From the NCBI GenBank assembly GCA_913060595.1, contig CAJXSA010000155.1, forward strand, positions 1 through 8,625: a stretch of 8,625 bases of DNA. The letters run 5' to 3'. The DNA is from an uncultured Ignavibacteria bacterium (GTDB lineage: Bacteria > Bacteroidota > Ignavibacteria > SZUA-365). The notes under the pieces are model-generated. The model searched no databases. It was not told where the DNA came from and worked only from the letters and a program-made list of their open reading frames with translations. Shown piece by piece: positions 1-6,780 of the stretch. Each line of letters begins with the position of its first letter. Position 1 is the first letter of the stretch. A program made the translations under genes and the position numbers.

Positions 1-4
1 GGGG

Positions 5-1174
5 GTGACCCTCGACAGGCTCTACGAATCGGAAGAGGGCTCGCGCATACTGTCGTGCATACAGTGCGGCACCTGTGCGGGCGCGTGTCCCTACGGGGAA
101 CACATGCAGTACCCGCCACGGCGCATCATCACCATGCTGAAGGCGGGACTGATCGAAGAGGTGTTCGATTCCGACAGTCTGCTCAAGTGTGTCAACTGCT
201 ACACGTGCATGAGCAAATGTCCGCGGAACATCCGTCTGACAGAGATACTGCTCCCGCTGGTCAAGGAGCAGACCGCGGTGCGCATCGACGAGATGCCCCA
301 GGAACTGCAAAAGGCCATTGAGAGCACCTACCGCTACGGGAATTCCTACGGCGAGTCCGCACGGAAGCGCGCGGCGTGGACCGAGACCATCGATGTTCCC
401 GTGCGCGTGCTCGCAAAGGATCCCGCTCCCGCGGACATGCTCTGGTTCGTCGAATGCGATCTCTCCTACCATCCGCGCGGCCAGGACATTGCCCGCGCCA
501 CGGCGCTGCTTTTCCATCTCCTCGAATTCGATTTCGCCATACTCGGACCGGAGGAGCGCTGCGCCGGCGACTGCGGACGGCTGAGCTGGGAACCGGGACT
601 GGCGGAGACGCTCATCGATTACAATCTCTCGATTTTCGAGAAATACGACTTCCGGCAGATCGTCACCAACGATCCCCATGCCCTCGACGCCTTCCGTTTC
701 CGCTACCCCATGTTTGACTTCCAGGACAAGGTGACCGCGACCGTGCCGCTTCTCGCGTCGCATTTGGACCGTTTGCGCCCGATGCTGACAAGGCCGCTGG
801 ACTGCGCGGTGACGTATCACGATTCCTGCTGTCTCGGCAGACACAACGGGTTCTACGACGAACCCCGTGCCCTGCTCGAAGCGATTCCCGGTGTCACGCT
901 GGTCGAAATGGCGCACAACAGGGAGAATGCGCTCTGCTGCGGAGGCGGGGGTGGCGGCATGTGGCTCGACACCTATTACAAGGCGCAGAACATGGAGCGC
1001 CTCTCCGACCGCCGTCTGCGTGAAGTGATCGCGACAGGCGCGGATGTGCTCGCGGTCGCCTGTCCCTACGAGATTTCGCGCTTCGAAGACGCGGTCAAGC
1101 TCGCGGGATACGAAGACAGGATACAGGTGCGCGACATCACCGAACTGCTCGTGGAATCTATCGGAGGACATTGA
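5..1174 (+). CDS. Heterodisulfide reductase C-B fusion protein (HdrD-like), possibly 5'-partial
   Basis: Soluble FeS protein expected to take electrons from HdrA and pass them to a high-potential acceptor. The N-terminal HdrC-like part has two intact [4Fe-4S] motifs, C18/C21/C24/C28 and C62/C65/C68/C72, each followed by Pro. The C-terminal HdrB-like part has two CCG domains. In the first, C151 and C186 remain, but the expected cysteines at 187, 223 and 226 are Ala, Asp and Ala. The second has C275, C311-C312 followed by a Gly run, and C353 in CPYE where CPxC is expected; C276 is an extra cysteine beside C275. The fusion order is that of HdrD. The GTG at 5 is the first possible start in the window, but only 17 residues precede the first cysteine and the reading frame runs off the left edge, so the true start may lie upstream. 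It ends 1 nt before hdrA. The family is clear. The physiological substrate is unknown, and the degenerate cluster sites argue against a simple CoM-S-S-CoB reductase. Confidence 0.88.
   Translation: MTLDRLYESEEGSRILSCIQCGTCAGACPYGEHMQYPPRRIITMLKAGLIEEVFDSDSLLKCVNCYTCMSKCPRNIRLTEILLPLVKEQTAVRIDEMPQELQKAIESTYRYGNSYGESARKRAAWTETIDVPVRVLAKDPAPADMLWFVECDLSYHPRGQDIARATALLFHLLEFDFAILGPEERCAGDCGRLSWEPGLAETLIDYNLSIFEKYDFRQIVTNDPHALDAFRFRYPMFDFQDKVTATVPLLASHLDRLRPMLTRPLDCAVTYHDSCCLGRHNGFYDEPRALLEAIPGVTLVEMAHNRENALCCGGGGGGMWLDTYYKAQNMERLSDRRLREVIATGADVLAVACPYEISRFEDAVKLAGYEDRIQVRDITELLVESIGGH
1163..1168 (+). promoter_or_regulatory. Ribosome binding site of hdrA
   Basis: GGAGGA lies 7 nt before the ATG at 1176, inside the last codons of the HdrCB gene. 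It fixes the hdrA start at 1176; the in-frame ATG at 1044 lies within the upstream gene and would add 44 residues unlike any HdrA. Confidence 0.85.
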
Positions 1175-1175
1175 G

Positions 1176-3176
1176 ATGAAACAGAACGGTGACGTGCGCA
1201 TTGGATTCTATATCTGTCACTGCGGCACCAATATTGCCGGGGTCATCGACGTCGACCGCGTGCGTGACTACGCGGCATCACTTCCCGGTGTCGCCGTCGC
1301 GCGGGACTACAAGTACATGTGCTCGGATCCCGGCCAGGACCTGCTGCGGCAGGACATTGCCGAGCACGGGCTGAACCGCATCGTCGTGGCGAGTTGTTCG
1401 CCGCTGCTGCATGAGAAGACCTTCCGGGGCGCCGCCGAAGACGGCGGACTCAACCCGTACTTCGTGCAGATGGTGAACATACGCGAGCACGGCAGCTGGG
1501 TGCACGAGGACGGCGAGTACATGACGGGCAAGGCGATGGACATGTCACGCGCCGCAATTCTTCGCGTGCAGGTCCACGAAGCGCTTGAGCGCAAACGTGT
1601 CCCGATCAATCCCGCAGTGCTCGTCGTCGGCGGCGGCATCGCGGGCATACACGCCGCGCTGACCATGGCCGACGCCGGGAAGCATGTGTACCTCGTCGAA
1701 CGCGAAGCCACAATCGGCGGACACATGGCGCAGTTCGACAAGACCTTTCCCACTCTCGACTGTGCGGCCTGCATCCTCACACCGAAGATGACCGCGGTCA
1801 AGGCGCATCCCAACATCACGCTGTGGACGTATTCGGAGATTGATAAGACCGAAGGCTTCATCGGCAATTACACCGTCACAGTGAAGCGCAAACCGCGGTA
1901 CGTGCGCGAGGATCTCTGCGTGGGCTGCATGGAATGCATCGAGGCCTGCGTGTACAAGTCGGCGAAGATCCCGGACGCCTTCAACATGGGCCTCAGCAAA
2001 CGCAAGCCCGTGTACATTCCTTTCCCGCAGGCCGTCCCGCCCGTTCCGGTTCTCGATCCGGAGAACTGCCTGCATCTGAAAAACGGCACCTGCAAGGATT
2101 TCTGCGTCGAGGCCTGCGGGGACCGTGACGCGATCGATTTCACGCAGGAGGCGGAGTACATCGACATTGACGTCGGCACCATCGTTCTCGCCACGGGCTT
2201 CGACACCTTCGATCCCGCGCGCATCCCGTACTACGGGTACGGGAAGTATCCCAACGTCTACACGTCGCTCGAACTCGAACGCCTTGTGAACGCCTCGGGG
2301 CCCACCGGGGGCGACGTGCGTCTACCCGACGGGCGCATCCCGGAGCGGGTCGCCATCGTGCACTGTGTCGGATCGCGCGATGAGCATTACCAGCGCTGGT
2401 GTTCACGCGTCTGCTGCATGTACTCCCTCAAACTTGCCCACCTGGTAAAAGAAAAGACGGGCGGGGAAGTGTACAATTTCTACATCGACATGCGGGCACC
2501 GGGCAAAAGCATGGAAGAGTTTTACAACCGTGTGTCCACCGAGGGGGTGCATCTCGTCCGCGGCCGTGTGGCGGATATCGCACCGGAATCGCTCGAGCCG
2601 CCGTCGAACGGCCGCATCGGACGCGTCGTCGTCCAGGCCGAGGACACGCTCATCGGGCGTATCCGGAAGATTCCGGTCGACATGGTCATTCTCAGCGTCG
2701 GCATGCAGCCGCAGGAGGACGCGGAGAACATTCGACGGATGTTCAACATTTCCTGCAGCACCGGGGGCTTCTTTCTCGAGCGGCACCCGAAGCTGGCACC
2801 GGTCAGCACCTTCACCGACGGCGTGTTTCTCGCCGGGACCTGCCAGGGCCCGAAGGACATCCCTGACACCGTGGCACAGGCGGGTGCGGCTGCGTCCGAG
2901 GCACTGGCATTGATCGATCGGGGATATTATGAACTGGAGCCCAACACCGCATATGTGCTCGAGGAACAGTGCTCCGGCTGCAAGTCGTGCATTCAGCAGT
3001 GTCCCTACACGGCCATCAGCTTCGATGCCGAGAAATCGAAGGCCAGCATCAACGAGGCGCTGTGCAAGGGCTGTGGCACCTGCGTCGCCAGCTGTCCCTC
3101 CGCCTCCATCCGTCAGCACCTCTTCGAAGACGAAGAAATTTTCCGCGAGATTCACGGCCTGCTCGCGTACGCCTAG
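1176..3176 (+). CDS. hdrA: HdrA, FAD/iron-sulfur electron-bifurcating subunit
   Basis: Flavoprotein core of the complex; in the characterised family its FAD bifurcates electron pairs between ferredoxin and the HdrBC branch. It has 666 residues, the usual length of a single (not duplicated) HdrA. In order: an N-terminal HdrA domain with CHCGTN at C14/C16 and the family's conserved YMCSDPGQ and VASCSPxxHE stretches; a Rossmann FAD-binding GGGIAG at 152-157; the hallmark TLDCAACILTPKM with C196 and C199; a [4Fe-4S] motif C248/C251/C254/C258; a second cysteine group C298/C306/C310/C314; the CVGSR segment (C397) with C409 and C413-C414; and a C-terminal two-cluster ferredoxin domain, C599/C602/C605/C609 and C630/C633/C636/C640. 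No NADH-binding partner is encoded nearby; MvhD and a hydrogenase follow, so H2 is the likely donor. Minor oddity: the 306-310 spacing is CxxxC. QmoA-type homologues are shorter and lack this layout, so HdrA is the firm call. Confidence 0.96.
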   Translation: MKQNGDVRIGFYICHCGTNIAGVIDVDRVRDYAASLPGVAVARDYKYMCSDPGQDLLRQDIAEHGLNRIVVASCSPLLHEKTFRGAAEDGGLNPYFVQMVNIREHGSWVHEDGEYMTGKAMDMSRAAILRVQVHEALERKRVPINPAVLVVGGGIAGIHAALTMADAGKHVYLVEREATIGGHMAQFDKTFPTLDCAACILTPKMTAVKAHPNITLWTYSEIDKTEGFIGNYTVTVKRKPRYVREDLCVGCMECIEACVYKSAKIPDAFNMGLSKRKPVYIPFPQAVPPVPVLDPENCLHLKNGTCKDFCVEACGDRDAIDFTQEAEYIDIDVGTIVLATGFDTFDPARIPYYGYGKYPNVYTSLELERLVNASGPTGGDVRLPDGRIPERVAIVHCVGSRDEHYQRWCSRVCCMYSLKLAHLVKEKTGGEVYNFYIDMRAPGKSMEEFYNRVSTEGVHLVRGRVADIAPESLEPPSNGRIGRVVVQAEDTLIGRIRKIPVDMVILSVGMQPQEDAENIRRMFNISCSTGGFFLERHPKLAPVSTFTDGVFLAGTCQGPKDIPDTVAQAGAAASEALALIDRGYYELEPNTAYVLEEQCSGCKSCIQQCPYTAISFDAEKSKASINEALCKGCGTCVASCPSASIRQHLFEDEEIFREIHGLLAYA

Positions 3177-3189
3177 ATGTCAGGAAACA

Positions 3190-3195
3190 GAGGAG
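3190..3195 (+). promoter_or_regulatory. Ribosome binding site of mvhD
   Basis: GAGGAG sits 8 nt before the ATG at 3204. The in-frame ATG at 3177 directly follows the hdrA stop codon and has no Shine-Dalgarno sequence in front of it, so 3204 is the preferred start. Confidence 0.75.
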
Positions 3196-3203
3196 AACTC
3201 GAT

Positions 3204-3740
3204 ATGAACATGCAGCAACCCAACAGCGGCGAGGACGCGGCGTGGCGACCGCGCATCGTGGCATTTTTCTGCAACTGGTGCACGTACACGGCAGCGGATC
3301 TCGCCGGTGTCTCCCGCATGAAATACGCTCCCAACACCCGCATCGTTCGCGTGATGTGCTCGGGACGCATCGACCCGCAGTTCGTCCTTGACGCCTTCCG
3401 ACACGGTGCTGACGGCGTGCTCATCGGAGGCTGTCACCCGGGGGACTGTCACTACAGCGAAGGAAATTACAAGGCACTGCGCCGATACCACCTTCTTCGG
3501 CGTCTTCTCGCCGACATGGGGGTCGCAGAGCAGCGTTTCCGCCTGGAGTGGATTTCCGCCTCGGAAGGGGACAAGGTGAAAAGCGTGATCGATCAGATGG
3601 TGGCACAGCTCCAGGAGCTCGGTCCTCTCGATCTTCCGGGACGACGCGCGGACTGGGACGCGGAACTCGGGGAAAACGGGGAGGACGACCTCACTGCGGG
3701 AATCGCGGCCGAAGCCGCGGAGGAGGTTTCGCATGTCTGA
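3204..3740 (+). CDS. mvhD: MvhD, [2Fe-2S] electron-transfer subunit linking hydrogenase to HdrA
   Basis: Small cytoplasmic adaptor that carries electrons from the hydrogenase small subunit to HdrA. All family hallmarks are visible: FFCNWC (C23, C26), MCSGR (C52), GGCHPGDCHY (C77, C82) and the EWISASEG stretch near the end of the domain. These cysteines bind a [2Fe-2S] cluster in characterised members. The protein is 178 residues from the chosen start. The MvhD core ends near the LGPL motif (about residue 147), leaving an acidic tail of roughly 30 residues rich in Asp, Glu, Ala and Gly that I do not recognise as part of the family. An alternative start at 3177 would add nine residues but lacks a ribosome binding site. 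The gene lies 27 nt after hdrA and overlaps mvhG by 8 nt, matching the hdrA-mvhD-mvhG-mvhA order expected for an H2-driven Hdr complex. Confidence 0.95.
   Translation: MNMQQPNSGEDAAWRPRIVAFFCNWCTYTAADLAGVSRMKYAPNTRIVRVMCSGRIDPQFVLDAFRHGADGVLIGGCHPGDCHYSEGNYKALRRYHLLRRLLADMGVAEQRFRLEWISASEGDKVKSVIDQMVAQLQELGPLDLPGRRADWDAELGENGEDDLTAGIAAEAAEEVSHV
3721..3726 (+). promoter_or_regulatory. Ribosome binding site of mvhG
   Basis: AGGAGG lies 6 nt before the ATG at 3733, within the end of mvhD. It supports the overlapping start and translational coupling. Confidence 0.8.
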
Positions 3741-4728
3741 GAAACCGAAAATCGGCATGTACTGGTGTGCGTCCTGCGGAGGATGCGAGGAATCCGTCGT
3801 GGATCTCGCGGAAGGCATCCTGGACGTCGTGGCGGCCGTCGACATTGTGTTCTGGCCGGTGGCGATGGATTTCAAGCGCGCCGATATCGAAGCGATGCCG
3901 GACGGCAGCATCGCCGCCACATTCATCAACGGCGCCGTGCGAACATCCGAGCAGCTGGAAATGGTCCGCCTGCTGCGGCAGAAGAGCGCCGCCGTGATCG
4001 CCTACGGTTCCTGTGCCCAGATGGGAGGCATTCCCGGTCTCGCCAATCAGAAAGACAGGGAAGACATTCTGCGGTATGTATACGAGGAGTCCCCTACTGT
4101 CGAGAATGCGGCGCAGATACGGCCGCAGCGGACACACGGCGTGAACGGCGCGACAGCGACACTTCCGTCCTTCCACGGCAACGTGCGCACGCTCGACCAG
4201 GTGATTCCCGTCGAGTATTATCTCCCGGGCTGTCCCCCGACACCCAGGCTCCTCGCCGCAGCGGTGCAGGCGCTGTTGGAGGGGGCGCTGCCCGCTGCGG
4301 GCAGCGTGCTCGCGCCGGACACCGCCCTCTGCGAGGAGTGTCCGCGCAGGGACTCCAAGCCGGAGGAACTGCACATCGATCAGTTCCATCGCCCTCACGC
4401 CGTGCACATCGATGCCGAGCGATGCCTGCTTGCACAGGGCGTCGTCTGCATGGGGCCCGCGACGCGCGGAGGATGCGAGGCTGTCTGTGTCCAGGGGAAC
4501 ATGCCCTGCACCGGCTGCTTCGGTCCCACCTCGCGTGTGAAGGACCAGGGTGCCAAGATGCTGTCCTCCCTCGCGGCGAACAGTGCGGGAGAGGAGGACG
4601 CGGCCATCACCGGCGTGCTCGAGAGCATTCCCGATCCCCTCGGGACGCTGTACCGTTACGGTCTGCCGGCGTCCATGCTGCACCGATCACTGTCCGACAC
4701 CAATCGATCAAAGGAGCAGAGCACATGA
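3733..4728 (+). CDS. mvhG: MvhG, [NiFe]-hydrogenase small subunit (group 3c type)
   Basis: FeS subunit that relays electrons from the NiFe site to MvhD. The 331-residue protein has the proximal-cluster ligands of NiFe small subunits: CASCGGCEE (C12, C15), GSCAQMGG (C94) and LPGCPP (C167). The C-terminal half carries eight more cysteines (C200, C203, C231, C239, C248, C252, C259, C262), including GPATRGGC and the CTGCFGP motif. These are enough for two further [4Fe-4S] clusters, as in the F420-non-reducing hydrogenase family. There is no twin-arginine signal peptide and no membrane anchor, so it is cytoplasmic, unlike uptake hydrogenase small subunits. It starts 8 nt inside mvhD and its TGA overlaps the mvhA ATG. 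Related HoxY, FrhG and sulfhydrogenase delta subunits are alternatives by fold, but the C-terminal cysteine pattern plus the MvhD and HdrA neighbours favour MvhG. Confidence 0.94.
   Translation: MSEKPKIGMYWCASCGGCEESVVDLAEGILDVVAAVDIVFWPVAMDFKRADIEAMPDGSIAATFINGAVRTSEQLEMVRLLRQKSAAVIAYGSCAQMGGIPGLANQKDREDILRYVYEESPTVENAAQIRPQRTHGVNGATATLPSFHGNVRTLDQVIPVEYYLPGCPPTPRLLAAAVQALLEGALPAAGSVLAPDTALCEECPRRDSKPEELHIDQFHRPHAVHIDAERCLLAQGVVCMGPATRGGCEAVCVQGNMPCTGCFGPTSRVKDQGAKMLSSLAANSAGEEDAAITGVLESIPDPLGTLYRYGLPASMLHRSLSDTNRSKEQST
4711..4716 (+). promoter_or_regulatory. Ribosome binding site of mvhA
   Basis: AAGGAG lies 8 nt before the ATG at 4725 and 11 nt before a second ATG at 4728, so the first of the tandem ATGs is preferred. 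Confidence 0.75.
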
Positions 4729-6221
4729 TGCAGGACAATACAGCAGCGTCACCCGCGCAGAAAAAGCGGCGACGCATTACCGTGGATCCGATTACCCGGC
4801 TCGAGGGGCACGGCAAGATCGATATTTTCCTCGACGACAAAGGGGAGGTGGAACGGGCGCTGTTCCAGGTCCCGGAACTTCGCGGCTTCGAAGTGTTCAG
4901 TGTCGGACGTCCCGCCGAAGACATGCCGCAGATCACCTCGCGGATCTGCGGCGTCTGTCCGACCGCACACCACATGGCATCCACCAAGGCGCTCGACGAT
5001 CTCTACAAGGTCACGCCGCCGCCGACGGCGCTGCTGCTGCGCGAGCTGATTTACAACATGTTCATGCTCGAGGACCATGCACTGCATGTGTACATACTCG
5101 GGGGACCGGATTTCATCGTCGGTCCCGATGCGCCGGCAGCGAAACGGAATGTGGTCGGCGTCATCGAAAAGGCGGGACTGGAAGTCGGCAAACGCGTCAT
5201 CTCAATGCGCCGGCGTCTTCGCGAATGCATCGCCATGCTCGGGGGCAAGGTGGTGCACCCTGTGTTCGGCCTTCCCGGCGGCGTCGCGCGCGGTCTCGCC
5301 TCGGACGACCTCGCGCATTTCCGGGAAGTGGCCCGGGAGGGTCTCGATTTCGCGCGTTTCACTCTGCAGATCCTGCGTGACATCGTGCTCGCCAACGACG
5401 ACTACGTCGCGCTGATCACCGGGGATACGTACACGCACAGGACCTATTACATGGGCATGGTCGATGATCACAACCGGGTCAATTTCTACGACGGCAATAT
5501 TCGCGTCGTTGATCCTTCCGGTGACGTGTACGCCCGTTTTCCCGCCCAGAACTACCTCGACTACGTGGCGGAGCATGTCGAGCCGTGGAGTTATGTGAAG
5601 TTCTGCTATCTCAAACCGGTCGGCTGGAACGGATTCACCGAGGGTGCGGAAAGCGGCATCTATTCCGTCGCTCCCCTTGCCCGGCTGAACGCAGCACAGG
5701 CCATGGCAACCGAGGAAGCGCAGAAAGCCTGTGACGAATACTTCGCCACGCTCGGGCAGCCCGTGCACCACACGCTTGCGAATCACTGGGCGCGGGTGAT
5801 CGAAATGCTTCAGGCGGCGGAGCGCATCGTCGAACTGGTGCATGACCCCGCCATTACGGGATCGGAAATACGCACACTTCCCACCGCCATTCCCACGAGC
5901 GGCATCGGTGCGGTGGAGGCCCCGCGAGGCACGCTGTTCCATCACTACGAAACCGATGAGAAGGGGGTGCTGACAAAAGCCAATCTCATCGTTGCGACGC
6001 AGAACAATTCTGCCCGCATGGCCATGAGCGTGGAAAAAGCCGCGAAAGACCTCATTCACAACGGAGAGGTGTCGGACGGACTGCTCAACCGCATCGAAAT
6101 GGCCTTCCGCGCCTACGATCCCTGTCACGCCTGCGCGACCCATGCGCTTCCCGGACAGATGCCGCTGATCGTGAGACTTCGCGGGATTGATGGTGCCGTG
6201 CTGCAGGAGTACAGTCGGTGA
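4725..6221 (+). CDS. mvhA: MvhA, [NiFe]-hydrogenase large (catalytic) subunit, group 3c type
   Basis: Catalytic subunit that splits H2 at the NiFe(CN)2CO centre. In the 498-residue product the L1 motif is RICGVCPTAHH with C75 and C78, preceded by RLEGHG (E27 conserved), and the L2 motif is DPCHACATH with C467 and C470. All four nickel/iron cysteines are therefore present and an active enzyme is expected. After H473 a 25-residue extension beginning ALPGQMPL remains; in this family it is cut off by a dedicated endopeptidase once nickel is inserted, and that protease is the next gene. The first 14 residues are a polar, basic leader with no signal peptide, so the enzyme is cytoplasmic. The ATG overlaps the mvhG stop codon (ATGA) and the end overlaps the protease start (GTGA). 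The subgroup is inferred from the MvhD/HdrA context; FrhA-like enzymes are relatives, but no FrhB is encoded here. Confidence 0.96.
   Translation: MMQDNTAASPAQKKRRRITVDPITRLEGHGKIDIFLDDKGEVERALFQVPELRGFEVFSVGRPAEDMPQITSRICGVCPTAHHMASTKALDDLYKVTPPPTALLLRELIYNMFMLEDHALHVYILGGPDFIVGPDAPAAKRNVVGVIEKAGLEVGKRVISMRRRLRECIAMLGGKVVHPVFGLPGGVARGLASDDLAHFREVAREGLDFARFTLQILRDIVLANDDYVALITGDTYTHRTYYMGMVDDHNRVNFYDGNIRVVDPSGDVYARFPAQNYLDYVAEHVEPWSYVKFCYLKPVGWNGFTEGAESGIYSVAPLARLNAAQAMATEEAQKACDEYFATLGQPVHHTLANHWARVIEMLQAAERIVELVHDPAITGSEIRTLPTAIPTSGIGAVEAPRGTLFHHYETDEKGVLTKANLIVATQNNSARMAMSVEKAAKDLIHNGEVSDGLLNRIEMAFRAYDPCHACATHALPGQMPLIVRLRGIDGAVLQEYSR
6205..6209 (+). promoter_or_regulatory. Ribosome binding site of the maturation protease gene
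   Basis: AGGAG lies 8 nt before the GTG at 6218, inside the end of mvhA, and supports the GTG start with a 4-nt gene overlap. Confidence 0.7.
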
Positions 6222-6697
6222 CGGGCCCGAACGGACGGGCGCTCGTGCTCGCAATGGGAAATGACCTGCTGGGCGACGATGCCGTCGGACTGCACGCAGC
6301 GCGCATGCTTCGATGCGTCGCTCCGGGCCACGTCGATGTCGTCGAGACCGGCGAGGCCGGATTCGCGCTGCTCGAATTCATGCACGGCTACGACCACGTG
6401 CTCATCCTGGATGCCATTCAAACCCTGGAGTGCCAGCCCGGTTCGATACTGCGCTACAGTCGTGAGGATTTCACCGCCCTTCTGCATCCTTCCCCGCATT
6501 ACGCGGGACTGCCGGACCTCGAGCGTCTGGCCAGGCAAAGCGGCCTTCACTTTCCCACCCATATCGCCATTCTCGCCATGGAGGTGGAGGAGATGCGGCA
6601 TATCGGGGAGGAATTGAGTCCTGCCGTCGCCAGTGCGCTGCAGCACTTCGTGCGCGACGCGCTCCAGGTTCTGATCAGCTGGAACGGGGTATCCTGA
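6218..6697 (+). CDS. Hydrogenase maturation endopeptidase (HybD/HycI/FrhD family, peptidase M52)
   Basis: Nickel-sensing endopeptidase that removes the C-terminal extension of the large subunit after nickel insertion. The 159-residue protein shows the family pattern: GNDLLGDDAVG near the N-terminus, with D20-D21 at the place where HybD has its Asp-Glu pair (nickel ligand E16 of HybD, here D21); LILDAI with D65 matching HybD D62; and SPHYAGL with H94 matching HybD H93. All three metal-binding positions are therefore filled by plausible ligands. It starts at GTG, overlapping the mvhA stop by 4 nt, and ends the hydrogenase cluster. Adjacency makes MvhA its likely sole client. No hypA-F genes are visible, so the rest of NiFe maturation must be encoded elsewhere. 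Confidence 0.92.
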   Translation: MTGPNGRALVLAMGNDLLGDDAVGLHAARMLRCVAPGHVDVVETGEAGFALLEFMHGYDHVLILDAIQTLECQPGSILRYSREDFTALLHPSPHYAGLPDLERLARQSGLHFPTHIAILAMEVEEMRHIGEELSPAVASALQHFVRDALQVLISWNGVS

Positions 6698-6780
6698 AAC
6701 GGCGTGAAAGTGCCGTCTGAGTGTTATCTTTTCCTCATGTTTGAGGACGAGTATCCTCGCGTCACGATTCCGGGGCATGC
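6698..6780 (+). other. Intergenic gap between the hydrogenase cluster and the GH20 gene
   Basis: This 83-nt stretch is the only real noncoding gap. It holds two small inverted repeats: ACGGC at 6699-6703 with GCCGT at 6712-6716 (8-nt loop), and GAGGA at 6743-6747 with TCCTC at 6754-6758 (6-nt loop). A short TTTT lies at 6729-6732, 12 nt past the first stem, which is too far for a classic intrinsic terminator. I see no convincing -35/-10 pair and no strong Shine-Dalgarno sequence for the next gene. It may end one transcript and start another, but the sequence does not prove either. Confidence 0.4.

Noticed and set aside
1044..1175. Upstream ATG extending hdrA by 44 residues
   Set aside because: The extension overlaps the end of the HdrCB gene in another frame and has Ser/Arg-rich shadow composition, while a strong ribosome binding site marks the ATG at 1176.
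3691..4683. Minus-strand open frame of 330 codons opposite mvhG
   Set aside because: It lies fully antisense to a gene with clear NiFe small-subunit motifs, shows no recognisable domain, and is the kind of shadow frame expected from GC-rich codon bias.
3765..4724. Long in-frame extension upstream of mvhA
   Set aside because: This frame runs under mvhG, is Arg/Gly-rich with no conserved motif, and the hydrogenase homology begins only after the ATG at 4725.
5202..6254. Minus-strand open frame of 350 codons opposite mvhA
   Set aside because: It is antisense to the conserved hydrogenase large subunit, with no domain, no ribosome binding site context and His/Arg/Gly-rich composition typical of shadow frames.
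6699..6732. Intrinsic terminator after the maturation protease
   Set aside because: The stem is only 5 bp and the TTTT run is 12 nt away, so it does not meet the usual form; it is listed only as a hairpin within the gap.
6741..6769. Possible promoter TTGAGG / ACGATT with 17-nt spacing before the GH20 gene
   Set aside because: The -10-like element matches the consensus poorly and the -35-like element overlaps the second hairpin; chance match is more likely.
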